64,000 bases of DNA from Catonia carolina (Eukaryota > Arthropoda > Insecta > Hemiptera > Achilidae), in NCBI GenBank assembly GCA_035578175.1, contig JAQMRL010000002.1, positions 101,348,748 to 101,412,747 on the forward strand. Reading direction: 5' to 3'. The position numbers and the translations under genes are program-made. This document shows positions 21,401-29,993 of this stretch, in pieces. How positions within the stretch are numbered: the stretch's first letter is position 1; every line of letters starts with the position of its first letter. Under the pieces are notes generated by a model. That model was not told the origin of the DNA. It worked only from the letters and a program-made list of their open reading frames with translations, and searched no databases.

Positions 21401-22092
21401 TGAGAAAAAACCAGAAAATTGCTAATTACTTCCAAACTAAGCGTTATACAAAAAAATGTTTGAAATAAAAGTTGTAGAATTTTAAATTGTCTACAACTTT
21501 TATTATATAAATTTTTGTGCTAAAATGCATATTAAAGCCGATACGATGTTCCGTTCTTGAGATATTCTGTTCACACACACACACACAGACCAATCGCTAA
21601 AAACATGTTTTTGGGGTTCAGGGGGTCTGAAAACGTGTAGATCCGGTGAAAAATCGACATGAAAACAATACTTTCCTTCCTATATATGCATATAGGCAAG
21701 AGAAAGTAAAAATAGCTTTATTTCCCATCATTACCATGTTGTCTTTCCACCATAAGGACCACTCATGAATCAAATACTTTTTGGTCATCAAGTATTTTTT
21801 TATGTTCTTGTTGCTCACTACATCCTTCAATCTTCTAAATTTTGCCCAACACAACGATCATCCTTCACATAACATACTTATAATTAATAAGCATTGTTTT
21901 GAATTTTTATTCCAGACAATCGATCAACTGGCCTGTGAAAATATACGTTTAAAAAATAAATGCAAAGATTTAGAAGTAGCGTCAAGGGAAAACAGAGAGA
22001 ACAACAGCCCAAGAACTGGGAAAAAATCAATCAACAGACCTGGTGAAAGGGTTCACAGTCCTAACGTATTAAAAGACAGGAATCTTCAGTAA
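3444..22092 (+). CDS. HMMR: Hyaluronan-mediated motility receptor (HMMR/RHAMM)-like protein, complete, six exons
   Basis: Joined exons 3444-3489, 6818-6999, 10431-10558, 17329-19881, 20606-20831 and 21916-22092 give 1103 residues plus TAA; every junction keeps frame. Known family members are coiled-coil proteins that bind microtubules, centrosomes and spindle poles, and in vertebrates also hyaluronan. What the sequence shows: the N-terminus MSFPKA...RFNEEM followed by CAPPPGKYD matches the family signature; a Ser-rich basic linker covers about residues 40-120; a near-continuous coiled coil of Glu/Lys/Leu heptads covers about 120-1020; and LGHQNLKQKI (about 1021-1030) leads into KQKIHYVSRLK, which contains two overlapping B(X7)B basic spacings. 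The last 58 residues begin with a short helix and end basic and Ser/Asn-rich. There is no signal peptide or membrane segment, so it should be cytoplasmic. Introns 1-3 and 5 are loaded with transposons. The exon 2 donor (GTCTGT) is off-consensus. Confidence 0.93.
4716..5005 (-). repeat. Family A dispersed repeat, strongly diverged copy (A1)
   Basis: In HMMR intron 1. Segments such as GGGCTGATTGAACC, CTTCTCACAGGGTTGAAAAG and ATTGGCTTACCA line up in order with better family A copies (for example 49412-49830), but the copy is old and gapped. Strand is given in the orientation that puts the hairpin array and AAC-type tail at the 3' end. Confidence 0.5.
5366..5750 (-). repeat. Family A dispersed repeat, near full length (A2)
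   Basis: Starts at CAGCCGAAAGGCTGG and ends at ACCTGCCTATTATAGG, with the full set of family A blocks between: GAGGAGTAAGGTGG, TTGCCTTCCTC, TCTGGATGTATAATGAAATTCATT, TTTTTGTAGCCCTGGAA. It lies in HMMR intron 1, about 370 bp downstream of the older copy A1. Confidence 0.78.
5900..6670 (+). repeat. Degraded non-LTR retrotransposon 3' end, host of a nested insertion
   Basis: Translation of the parts flanking the inserted 6097-6324 segment gives LINE C-terminal residues: EALEMDWLWRS before it, and VWYEHVQRMVPDRWPRRA then KTWIQEVQDPVVVRNLMERD after it. This is the usual WYGHV.RM...RGRP..TW tail found downstream of the reverse transcriptase in arthropod LINEs. Frameshifts and stops make it a pseudogene fragment. 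It lies in HMMR intron 1, same strand as the gene. Confidence 0.7.
6097..6324 (+). repeat. 5'-truncated RTE-like LINE tail inserted with a 13-bp duplication
   Basis: An open frame (6101-6298) encodes ILDWRPYDGRRSRGRPERRW and EDDIKRTAGESWRKTAQDR with EEWR following, the conserved C-terminus of RTE-type LINE proteins (GRP.RRWEDDI...DR.EWR). It is followed by TTGTAAAAAGGGCTAAG and an A-rich tail. AGGGTGTCCAGAA at 6084-6096 recurs at 6325-6337, so this is a clean target-primed, 5'-truncated insertion into an older LINE. Confidence 0.85.
6818..6999 (+). CDS. HMMR: HMMR-like exon 2 (CAPPPGKYD signature)
   Basis: The acceptor ATTATAG precedes 6818. The exon encodes the conserved Cys-Ala-Pro-x-Pro-Gly-x-Tyr-Asp motif and a KSKRFVEPK segment, then a Ser-rich stretch. 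It ends in phase 0 at ACG|GTCTGT. This donor is weak at +3/+4, but the alternative GT five bases downstream would put a stop at the start of exon 3, so 6999 is preferred. Confidence 0.87.
7128..7535. repeat. MITE-like element with long imperfect inverted ends
   Basis: In HMMR intron 2. The left end (from about 7128) contains CTGATGAGCTCTG, then CCAATCAGAACGTTTGCCAGC and GTTG. The right end, read in reverse complement from about 7535, contains CTGATGAGCTCTG, then CCAATGATTTGCCAGC and GTTG in the same order. The ends are diverged and the borders approximate; TA dinucleotides lie at both likely borders. Confidence 0.55.
7864..8290 (+). repeat. Jockey-like LINE reverse-transcriptase fragment
   Basis: The frame from 7870 encodes TATYADDTAILARD, containing the YADD catalytic motif, then LHKWCKTWKIKLNTAKS and DTVKYLGLTFDKRLTW, the thumb-side motif usual in jockey-type elements. 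It stops at 8194 and degraded homology may run on to about 8290. Upstream fingers/palm motifs are absent, so it is a 5'-truncated dead copy in HMMR intron 2. Confidence 0.8.
8920..9412 (-). repeat. Family B element, partial copy (B1)
   Basis: Begins with TTTTCTCTTGCC, then a diverged terminal stem-loop, the CCCCCTGAACCCAAAA block and a short (GT)n tract. It breaks off where B2 begins at 9415. Strand is given in the orientation with the stem-loop and short terminal repeat at the 3' end. Confidence 0.7.
9415..10401 (-). repeat. Family B element, near full length (B2)
   Basis: The outer repeat ACTTTCTCTTGCC (9415) pairs with GGTAAGAGAAAGT near 10370, and beyond it lies a 24-base end containing GTGTGAGTGTTTGACACC. 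Next to the left end is a stem-loop CCTATAT-GAAT-ATATAGG. Inside are a (GT)n tract and two related modules, each with an AAAAGTTGTAG/CTACAACTTTT-type hairpin and CTTAGTTTAGC. The right end lies about 29 bases before HMMR exon 3. Confidence 0.8.
10431..10558 (+). CDS. HMMR: HMMR-like exon 3 (basic, Ser/Thr-rich linker)
   Basis: Acceptor TATATTTCAG ends at 10430; donor GTCAGT starts at 10559. Forty-two codons plus two bases begin PQLKRSYLKTPRSV and run into a Ser/Thr/Ala linker. The last two bases AG join the first C of exon 4 to make AGC (Ser). A family B repeat ends only about 29 bases upstream, so part of the acceptor region may derive from that element. Confidence 0.85.
10651..10994. repeat. 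MITE-like element with about 40-bp inverted ends and TA borders
   Basis: The left end contains TCTTAGTTTGCTCCTAATGT and the right end, reverse-complemented, TTCTTAGTTTGCTCCTACTG. Outside this core both ends read TA-TAG/CAG-T-CAG. No coding capacity is seen. The TA at both borders would fit a Tc1/mariner-type duplication. It lies just inside HMMR intron 3. Confidence 0.65.
11100..12060. other. Intron 3 stretch, no assigned feature
   Basis: AT-rich intronic sequence. A 103-residue open frame (11372-11683) has no recognisable motif and no splice-phase relation to HMMR, so I do not call it. Nothing else is identified. Confidence 0.4.
12062..12500 (+). repeat. LINE reverse-transcriptase fragment (fingers/palm)
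   Basis: The frame from 12112 encodes FFVDFSSAFDTIDR, a KTSMGVRQGC-like block (TSMGVRQGCLLSPLLFAIFL) and, after an in-frame stop, LLYADDIVII with the YADD active site. This is the standard order of reverse-transcriptase motifs in LINEs. It is cut off just after YADD by the SINE at about 12508-12667. The start is frameshifted. It is a dead copy in HMMR intron 3. Confidence 0.85.
12508..12667 (-). repeat. tRNA-derived SINE, family S3
   Basis: On the minus strand the head reads GCCTCCGTGGCTCAGTGGTT (A box) and GAGTTCGATTCCCC (B box), followed by AGCCAGGGTCTGGAAA and a body containing GTAGTCACTAATAACCAAG. The same arrangement is found at 14277-14467, 41343-41485 and 50668-50830. It interrupts the LINE immediately after its YADD motif. 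Confidence 0.82.
12818..14186 (-). mobile_element. Tc1/mariner-superfamily transposon, full length with TA duplication
   Basis: The 27-bp terminal inverted repeats (12818-12844 and 14160-14186) differ at two positions and share GAAAGTCGCTGTGCAC. TA at 12816-12817 and at 14187-14188 gives the expected TA target duplication. A transposase frame fills most of the 1369-bp element on the minus strand. It sits in HMMR intron 3 in antisense orientation. With near-identical ends and one coding lesion, it looks like one of the younger elements in the window. Confidence 0.95.
12955..14019 (-). pseudogene. Mariner-like transposase with a single in-frame TGA
   Basis: Reading from 14019 down to 12955 there are 354 sense positions interrupted only by TGA at 13480-13482 (position 180); both halves are in the same frame. 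The N-terminal part (about 1-110) holds the helix-turn-helix DNA-binding region with a GRPPKLD linker. The catalytic acidic residues are visible: TDEAWFHL (Asp164), WFQQDGATAHT (Asp251) and SPDLTPPDFFLW (Asp290), with 38 residues between the last two by my count. The protein ends NGGHFEHLL, typical of this insect group. The TGA may be a CGA (Arg) changed by CpG deamination, which is an inference. Encoded products would be truncated before two of the three catalytic residues. Confidence 0.93.
14277..14467 (-). repeat. tRNA-derived SINE, family S3, with 12-bp target duplication
   Basis: Minus-strand head with GTAGTGGTTAGTGCATTGCC (A-box region) and GGTTCAATTCCCC (B box), followed by GGCCAGGGTCTGAAAATTTT and GTAGTCGCTAATGACCAAGC. 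AGATTAATTTTT is present at 14265-14276 and at 14468-14479, a clean target-site duplication. It lies about 90 bp beyond the mariner element. Confidence 0.85.
14640..16915 (-). repeat. Non-LTR retrotransposon (LINE) 3' two-thirds, degraded
   Basis: Minus-strand frames give, in order: KTCGLDGISSIIVK (about 16400), HLINFSLEVGVVP (about 16110), QHGFQKGRSTKTAI and LAVFLDLSKAFDCVDREIL (15948-15736), MLFADDTSVIS (15581), VKFLGVSLDK (15310), and a C-terminal region with LSHIHYGNLVWG, QETEMITKW and YSVQEFL down to about 14767. This is the full motif order of a jockey/CR1-type reverse transcriptase with its conserved C-terminal domain. Stops and frameshifts inactivate it. It carries the 179-bp palindromic insertion at 16183-16361. 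A second 3' piece of the same family lies at about 33040-33420. Confidence 0.85.
16183..16361. repeat. 179-bp palindromic insertion with perfect 15-bp target duplication
   Basis: TTCTTTAACAATTAT is present at 16168-16182 and again at 16362-16376, and the insert splits the LINE reading frame. Inside, a 46-bp unit is repeated directly at 16229-16274 and 16280-16325. The second copy is followed after one base by its own reverse complement: perfect 38-base arms 16288-16325 and 16327-16364, centred on 16326. The last three bases of the right arm overlap the duplication. The core CCAGAATACGGTAACAT has a diverged relative near 340-372. Confidence 0.9.
17329..19881 (+). CDS. HMMR: HMMR-like exon 4 (giant coiled-coil exon)
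   Basis: Acceptor TTTTCAG ends at 17328; donor GTAAGT starts at 19882. The 2553-base exon is open throughout and encodes about 850 residues of coiled coil: repeated Leu/Ile at heptad spacing among Glu, Lys, Asp and Asn, with few Pro or Gly. An open frame continues upstream to 17246, but the bases before 17329 are intron: the first C completes the Ser codon begun in exon 3. Confidence 0.93.
20606..20831 (+). CDS. HMMR: HMMR-like exon 5 (conserved C-terminal block)
   Basis: Acceptor TTTTTATAG ends at 20605; donor GTAAAT starts at 20832. The exon completes a Lys codon, then encodes 75 residues. These include MVGPFMKQLRDYEEE, and LGHQNLKQKI followed by HYVSRLKEEN. That last stretch is the strongest family match in the gene and contains the overlapping basic-X7-basic spacing associated with hyaluronan binding in vertebrate RHAMM. 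Whether an arthropod protein binds hyaluronan is not shown by the sequence. Confidence 0.92.
21055..21707 (+). repeat. Family B element (B3) in HMMR intron 5
   Basis: Starts TCTGGTGTGAAACACTC, with ACTTTCTCTTGCC 25 bases in, and ends with the stem-loop CCTATATATGCATATAGG and GGCAAGAGAAAGT. It carries a short (CA)n tract and one complete plus one partial hairpin module. At 653 bp it is internally shorter than B2. Confidence 0.8.
21916..22092 (+). CDS. HMMR: HMMR-like exon 6 (terminal coding exon)
   Basis: Acceptor TTATTCCAG ends at 21915 and joins in phase 0. It encodes 58 residues starting TIDQLACENIRLKNKCKDLE, a last short helix, then a basic Ser/Asn/Pro-rich tail ending KDRNLQ and TAA at 22090. 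The Leu/Ile spacing at the start continues the helix of exon 5. Confidence 0.88.
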   Translation, partial: TIDQLACENIRLKNKCKDLEVASRENRENNSPRTGKKSINRPGERVHSPNVLKDRNLQ

Positions 22093-25000
22093 CACATTAA
22101 GTTCATGACAAGCATGGATTATATTCATAAGTAACTTAGAGTTATTAAAGTTACTTTGAATGATCTGTTATGAAAATAATAATGATTTCATTCATTCTTG
22201 TTTTTACAGATTTGTTTTTAATATTGAACCAAAAAACGCTTAGCATTTTAATTAGTAATTAATATATACCTCATTTCCTGTATTTACCTGTATATAAGAC
22301 AACTTTTTATTACTAATAGATTGATTTTTATTTTCTCACACTGTTATCAAAAAAGTTGCGTTTCTTCAGTATTTGTACATTTTCTTGAACCTACCTTCAT
22401 ACTTTTTGAACCATAAAAGTAAATTTTTTTATTTTGTCTGGTTTCTGAGAACCTACAAGTGACAAACCAGGATGAAAATATGTGTTTGTAATTGACTAAT
22501 ATTTTGCCATAAATTTAATAATCATAATAAACCTCCCAACCCTTAAATGATTAAGGATGATTCATGAAGTTAGAAGTAATTTGATCAGGATTTAGATATA
22601 TATTATCACATCAAAATATGCCAGCTCATAAATTAAACATTCAAATCGTTGTCTGATATACAGTTAAATACAGTCATAATTATTTATCTCATACATTTTT
22701 TATTAACTTGTATTATTGTTTTTGTTTTATTTTGTGTCTTGACGTACTATTATTATTACTGTTATTATTAAGGAAAGACTGAATACCTACTATTATAGAT
22801 TTATTTTATTTATATTAGTTTTTCTGTATTAAACTTTTTAAATCTGTCATATTTTTCAGTTATGGACTTGCTTTAAAGTCTTTTTATTCTTTAAAGATCA
22901 ATTCAGTTCAATGTAATGTTTTAAGCCAAACTATAGCAAAATGTAAATGACATGACAGTATTAGTTATGCGAAGAATTAAGTGAAGTAAATTCTATTTAA
23001 TATTTTTAGTCGATGTTACCTGTTTGAGAATCTGATTTTAGTGTGTATTCATAAAGAAATATATTATGATTTAGTATTGTGATGTTTATTTGGGTAAAAA
23101 TTAATTACTTAAATTAATAACTGATTAAATTCAATGCAAAATGATCTACAACTTAAACAAGACTTAACAAAATAACCTGTTAACAATTATGATATCTGCC
23201 CATCACAAAGAAACTGGTTCAATAAGCGATGCGTTATGTACAAATGATTTAACATTCTACTCTATTCTAGAAAAACAAATGAAGTGTAGTCTAGTCGTTT
23301 TAGGAAAGCAATTAATTAGTGTCAAAACATGGAGATCACTCTAGAAAAACAAGTGAGGTGTAGGCTAGTGGTTTCAGAAAAATAATTAATTAGTGTGAAA
23401 ACACGGAGATAACTCATATACACAAACAATGGACAGTCATAACACCATTTTCCAGCCAGTGTATGTCACAATATTAAAAAAACGAATATGATACAAATCT
23501 TGCTTTAATTCACATGTATTTTCCTCTCTGCATATACTTTACTGTCATGTTATTTTAATACTGGTGTAAGGAATTTTACTCAATATCAGTGTAAGTATTG
23601 TTTAGAAAGAACCATTAAGATGTTTAACCTAGTATTTTATTTTTATGCTTATTTTTTTGAATCAATAAATTAAAATAGTGTTAGTTGAAGATGAGGTGAG
23701 AGTACCTTGCATGTTCTGTAACTGATAAAATATATAATCTTAACAAAGTGTGTTTTAAATCTTACTTCTTGCTTTAGGTTTTTATAGACTTGTTTTACTG
23801 AGGAATAGATCCAAGACAAGGTAAAACCTTAGAATTTGTTTTTATGTAACTTAAATCATACCTCCAGTTCTTTTACATAGGCTTAAAGTTATTGGGGGAG
23901 TGATCTTGGGTTGTATTGTGAACCATTCATGTTAACATTCAGTACCCAAATTATTAAATTGTACGTTAGTAACTTTAAAACTTACCGTAATTATCCATGT
24001 TCTAAGGTTGTGTTTAAGTTGTGATTTTTTTGTATGTTAGCATCTGAAAATTATTAGTTATCTTAAAAATTTTCTTTAAATTCAGGTTTATGACCAGTAC
24101 AACCCGTAATATTTTACTTTTGGTTTTGCTTCATAAATTTGTGTTACATGATTCATAAATGGTTATCTATGGAGGCCTCCTGTTATATCTTAATTTTAAT
24201 GTGTACAAGTAACTTTATAATCATGCTTTTGTCAAATATACCCTAAAAAAATTTAATTTGTTTGTTCGTTCGTTTCTCTTTATCTTTACCAACCGAAGGC
24301 TCTTTCATATTCATATTTAATTTTATCCTCTTTATTTCCAGTTTGTTCAAAATATCTCCTCTCCAATTCAATCACTTTTATTTCAAAATTGTTTATAGTT
24401 CTCTTTTCTCTCCCATTGGATAACTTGTCAAAGTTTACTGAATTTTTAATAACTTTGTATTGATCTTTGGTTCTCAATTTTTTTTCTGTTAATATAGAAA
24501 ATTATTGAACAACTTATCATTTATTTTTAATAATTCTTTTGAAATCCACATGTAACGCATTTATTTACTAATGATGTCAGATATAACCTCAGCCTTCTCT
24601 ATGTAAATCCATTACAGGTACTTTGATCTTGTATGTTCTTATCCATTGCACTCTGGATAAAATTTTATCCATTTTACAGACAACGTATTCTCTCACTCTT
24701 GAGGCTTCCTTCTTTTTCTTCTTCTTGACTTGCCTATTTATTTCAGATGTTGGTGATTGTCGTGACTATTCTGAATTTGTATCTCCATGTTCAGAACTGT
24801 TCCACAAAGCCGTTACCTAACCAGGCTCTCAAATTGACTTACCAGGACTTCTTTTATATCAGAAATTTTTTTTAATATCAATTCCAACAATTTTTTAGTG
24901 TTTATTTAAATAATTCATTTTAAGTAATTGAATATTTTAAAATTTTAAAAATATGTTTATTTGTTGTTTCATTAATAAAATAAAACATCAAAATAGTTTT

Positions 25001-26806
25001 TTACAATTCTTAAAGCTTTTCTGAAATTTTGATTCTCAGCATTATTTCACTGTAGACTTTTCTTTTCCTTTCAATCAATTCACTATTTTGCTTCTGTGGT
25101 TAATGTAAACCTTTAAATTCCATAATCTGTAGTTTGTTGAGACGAATTCATTATGTTTTCTTGTTTCAGTTTCATCTTCTCAATTTTCTTTTATGACCTC
25201 TGTTATCTAAAATACTAAGTTTTCCCCGTTTCTGTGTTGGTGTCCTTAAAATTTTAAATAAATTAATTTCCTCACTGAACGCATGCCTATGTAATAATTT
25301 TATCTAATCAGTGCAGATTTTGTGTGATTAATGATCAGATCTTTACCAATGGCTGAAAAAATGCTACGCGTTTGATTCACTAAACCAGTGTCTCAAGATT
25401 CTTGATGTTCACTGCTTTCCTGGTTTTCATCTACCCTTTATTTTTCCCTGAAAAATGTAATGTAAAATGTAATCGTTTTTATTCTTCTGAAAGATATGAG
25501 TTAAAATTATTCCAGTTTTTCAGTACATCATCTCAATTTCTAAATTGTAAAAAAATTTCAGTTTCTGATAACATGTTGAGTGAGCCATCAATCATTACAC
25601 ACAGCTAACTCAGAGTTACAAAAGATTAGAAAAATTTTTGTGATATTATTTTTAATGTTAAAAAAATAAACGGTGATCCAAAGAATCAAGTAAAGCTGCA
25701 AGGCAGCCAGAGGAGAGAACCTTCACTGAAAATATTTTCACATGTTCTTAAAACCGCAGCAATATTATTCATTTACTATTATTTTATGTTTTTATTTATT
25801 TATTTATATCTTGTATTATCAGTGTATATCAGTACTTGTTATGTTTTATTTTTTTATCTTGTGCATGTACTTTTATTTTTCTTGCCAACTACTTGTCAAC
25901 ATTTTTATAACAAAGTATCAAATGAATTTTTAACCAACTTCAAAAGTAATTGTTAAATAATTCTGACAATATTGCAGTTACTGAGATGTTTTTAATGACT
26001 TTGTTGTAAACATGTACTAAAATAATTTATTTTGTAAAACATTGTATCAGTCTTTAATCGATTTTGTTATTTTGCTCTCTTATTGTTTAAGATATCATTC
26101 GTAATTTTTTTTATATTTAAAATAACTTACAGTAGAACACCATTGTCATCTTGAATTGGAAATTGAAAGTCAAATGGAATTAAGTTTTAATTCCAGTTTT
26201 CTGCTGTAATTTATTTAAATATTTTAAATTTGTTTTATGTTAAATGTTTAGTCTTGTGGTAGTACTTAATATTATTATTATTTTAAGGTAATTTAAGTAT
26301 ATTATTTCATTTCCTTACAATATTTGACCCAGTAGTATTAGTTAATATATTTTTTACAAACTACTATAGAAAGTTGTGTGTCACATAACAAATTTTGAGG
26401 AGAGGATTATATATCCCTCCGCTTAAGTTAATTAATTTTAATGTATACATAATATACAGGTGTATACAATGTACTCTCTATAATCCAGTTCTGTGGAGGT
26501 ATCTACATTATACCTTATTAATATTATTTTATCTTGTTACCAAGGAACAATCATTGACCTCATTAGAGGATAGATCTTGTCAAACAACTTAACACAAAAT
26601 TTGTAGCTACTATTGATTTCAGACTAAAACAGATCTTAAAAGAATTCTTCCAGAAAGCAGAAACTCCGCTTTATTAATCATGCCTTTTACTGCGTTTCAA
26701 ACCATTTTGGGTTGAGTTCCCTTGCATCATGTGGGAGCTTGTTAAAAAGCGTTTATCCCACCACTAGATTACTGAATTTAGTCTTGACAAGCTTACATCT
26801 TTGTAC
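22093..26806. other. 3' UTR and intergenic sequence downstream of HMMR
   Basis: No further coding exon is seen. An AATAAA lies at 23664-23669 and could serve as a distant polyadenylation signal, but no nearer canonical signal was found, so the transcript end is not fixed. Short open frames here (for example 24286-24477, 25742-25933) have AT-driven composition and no motifs. Confidence 0.4.
23267..23414. repeat. 74-bp direct tandem duplication
   Basis: A unit beginning CTAGAAAAACAA and ending in a CGGAGATAAC/TGGAGATCAC-type tail occurs at 23267-23340 and again at 23341-23414. The two copies differ at scattered positions. It lies about 1.2 kb after the HMMR stop codon. Confidence 0.8.
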
Positions 26807-26814
26807 ATCTAGAT

Positions 26815-27248
26815 CAGGGGTTCCCTGTCTTTTTGTCCCTGATCACCACTTGAAACTTTCAGAAATCTAGGCGTACCACTACCTACCTTAACCCAAGATA
26901 GACTACGTATAGGTGTACCTCTACCTTTACTCAAGGTAGATTACATTAGGGGTCTCGTATAAATACAAAGATGAGGCAGGGAGGGGTGTACAATCTTGCT
27001 ACACTACTGACTGTCAATTCCACCCAGAAAACAACCACATATAAATACATGTTAATTAACCTATCTGTGAACCCACTTCCTTGTATTTGTACAAATGTTA
27101 CTCTTCTTATTAAGTTCTCTCACTATTTTATTAGTTTCAAAATATCAATTTATTGACGTGAGAAATTTTATTTTCTAAATTAGAGTTTTGGCTACTTGTT
27201 CACGTACCACTTGATACATTATTACATGCCACCATCTGGGAACTACCG
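26815..27248. repeat. hAT-type MITE with 8-bp target duplication
   Basis: ATCTAGAT at 26807-26814 recurs at 27249-27256. The ends are CAGGGGTTCCC on the left and, in reverse complement, CGGTAGTTCCC on the right, resembling the CAG.GGTTC ends of hAT elements. The 434-bp interior has no transposase. A lone 61-codon frame inside it is not protein-like. Confidence 0.82.
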
Positions 27249-27256
27249 ATCTAGAT

Positions 27257-29540
27257 TATTCCCACTCCTTTCATTGTAATCATGGTATTGCTTCTGGGTT
27301 TTTGTGTTGAGCTAGGGTGATATCTTACCAGAAGAAGAGAACTAAAAATAAATTGACCATAGAGTATCAGTACACCTAGACCTCTAAACAAAGTTTGGAA
27401 TTCTCACAACGTCTGCTCATAGCAATACTTCTCATTGTAATTTTCTATGTCAAATGTGCTCTCACAATACTGGGAGCATGTACCAATACAGTTATGCCAG
27501 AGGCTTTATGACTATGAAAATGTGCAAAATATGCCGTGAGCAGGTAATCTCAACTAATAAAACTTTTCAACTTCCTCAACAGCTTCTTATCTTTTGTATA
27601 TGACAACATATTAAAATACATTCATAAAGATGTGTTAATTATAATAATTGTGTTGTATTAATCAAGTAAATATACCCTACGTAAAACCATTAATGATTTA
27701 TGAAATTCCACAATTTTTAGCATAACCTAAAAGTTTATAATTAGGTTCATGATATTTTCTCGCGCAAACTTTTTCTATAAAAAATGTCTTCTTATTTACT
27801 TAAATTGTTAAATGAACACAAAATACTTAAATTTAAATGTAATTCAGCATTCTTGGAGTTAAATACAACATATATAAACAAAATTATTCATTGTTTTCAT
27901 TTTTTTGCTGTTAAAATTGATCCTAAAGATCAACCATTGGTTTTTTTTGTCTTACCTGAAACTGCATACAGTCGTGCTTATTGTATTCACTTATTATTGT
28001 GATCAAACGCAAAAAATCAGGATTTAATCATTAAATTACAGTTTTAGTTTTTTTCTGTTTGTATGATTAGATAATTTTATTTTACCGCTTATTATGTACA
28101 AGGCCATTCAAAAAAGTATTAACTCATCTTCCTTCAAATACAAAGTTATTAAAGGTTAGATTGCTTTATCTAACTTATTTAGCATAATTTTATATGTAAT
28201 GGGAAGTTAGTCACAGAATCATTAGGGAGGCGTGAGGTGCCTAAACCTTCAGTAAGATAAGTCATACCGTATCCATACATTGAAAACATCCTCTTTTTCT
28301 GAGAAGTGTAGAGAGGTAACCCCGTAAACAAATGAAAAAGTATTAATAAACAGAAATGACATTTTTCACATTAAAATGTTGGCGTACCAAGTTAATGACA
28401 ATAAGAAACAGCTAATTATACTTAGATATAACATTATTGACAACTTATTACACTATTTTGTTATTCTGATTGACTTAATTACTTATTGATCATTTAACAC
28501 TTTTTACTATATCCCCTAAAGATCTAAAGCATCCTTTTCCCATTTGTCATTGCATAATAAAATATAACTCGACCTGGCCAACCTAAAATTTACACTCCTA
28601 AGCACTCTTAAAATCTCATTGAGATGTGTTAAAGTTATTTTAATACAAAACTAATCAGCAACTGAGTGGATCGTAAATTAATACAAAACAAAAAGATTGC
28701 TGAATAAAGAATTTTTAAAATTTGAGATATTCTATTTTTAAAAACAGTCCTGAGGTAGTACGCTTTATATCATTATACAGTATATCATTATTATGCTAGC
28801 AAGGAAATTACTTTTTTGATCAAAAATTGTTTGTTCTTTGTTCTTCATTTGTTTGTGTATAGCATTGTGTCAGCTGCAGATTTGAACAACTCATATAACT
28901 TACACACTCTAATATTGTAAGAGCTTTTGTACAATTTCTCATTCTACCAAAAAAAAAGTATATTTTTATAAATATTTTATTGTGGCATAGTTCCTTTAAT
29001 TGATGGATTTTTTTAAACAGCCTTATTTTTTTATTGCTATGTTATACTGAATTTTTGTGTGAATCATCAAGAATTTGAACAGTGGTGTTATTCATATATG
29101 GCTGTCAGTTGGTCACCATACAAAGTCGCTTCCCAACCGGTGTTATTTAAAAATTCAAAGCAACTCTTTACCAGTTGATTTACTTGTTTTTCCCGGAGAC
29201 TAATTATTAAAGTGCAGTAGTGCTGGATTAGAGAGTATTGTGTACATATATTTATAAGCTTTATTTAGTGGAGTAAACATATTTTTAAATTTATATTGTG
29301 TCCTTAAAAATCTATTTGTTATGATAAATTAGTTCACATGTTAAATAAGAAGCACCATTTTTTGACTACTTACAAATTTTTGATTTTTTTATGTATATTT
29401 TTGTAATTCTTTAACACATTGTATCTGTTATTGAAAAATAAATTTCTATTTTACAATGTTATTTTTCTATTTTATTGGATTTTATTGATGTACACATGGT
29501 CTTTATGAGTCGATTTACTGAAAATGAAAAATGTATCGCC
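27257..29540. other. AT-rich intergenic stretch, nothing identified
   Basis: No splice-framed coding sequence, RNA gene or recognised repeat was found. The 72-codon frame at 27784-28002 lacks motifs. Confidence 0.35.
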
Positions 29541-29549
29541 TAAATCAGA

Positions 29550-29620
29550 GGTTCTTAAACCTTTTTCAGTTGTGTACTCCTTACCAAATTATTTTCATAA
29601 ATTGTACCCCTGCATTAGAT
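29550..29620. repeat. Possible single end of a hAT-like element
   Basis: CAGAGGTTCTTAAACCTTTT followed by a GTGTACTCCTTACC stretch has the look of a hAT terminal repeat with its subterminal region. A matching right end and 8-bp duplication could not be found, so the element is either truncated or misjudged. Confidence 0.35.
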
Positions 29621-29949
29621 TCTAGTCTAGAGGCAGTAATATAAAATCAAATTTGGGGTTACAATAAAAGCAAATTAAAATGTATGTTATTAGTATATTA
29701 TGAATATACTAATATAGTAATACTATTACAGTATATTTTTTGAAATGTTGGCATCACTGCTATCAGTGTTTTAGTCGGCGATTTATATTGTTTTCTTGTA
29801 TTATGCTTTGCAGCTCTTTCCTTACGGTATGTTCTTAAAGATAGAGATTTTTGAAAGTTGTGAAAAGAATAAGGCACAGGCAAATCCAATGTTTACTTTA
29901 AACATTATAGAAAAATACGTGACCGATTGTGTTATAACTGAATGACTTT

Positions 29950-29993
29950 CAATTTAACGGACGTCAGTATCCTGCAATTGGTCTGTTAAATTG
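29950..29993. repeat. Short inverted repeat (13-bp arms)
   Basis: CAATTTAACGGAC (29950-29962) is complementary at 12 of 13 positions to GTCTGTTAAATTG (29981-29993), with an 18-base loop. It may be a remnant of a DNA transposon end. Confidence 0.5.

Noticed and set aside
24286..24477. Charged 63-codon minus-strand frame
   Set aside because: Short, no motif, no splice context, and the region is AT-rich 3' flank.
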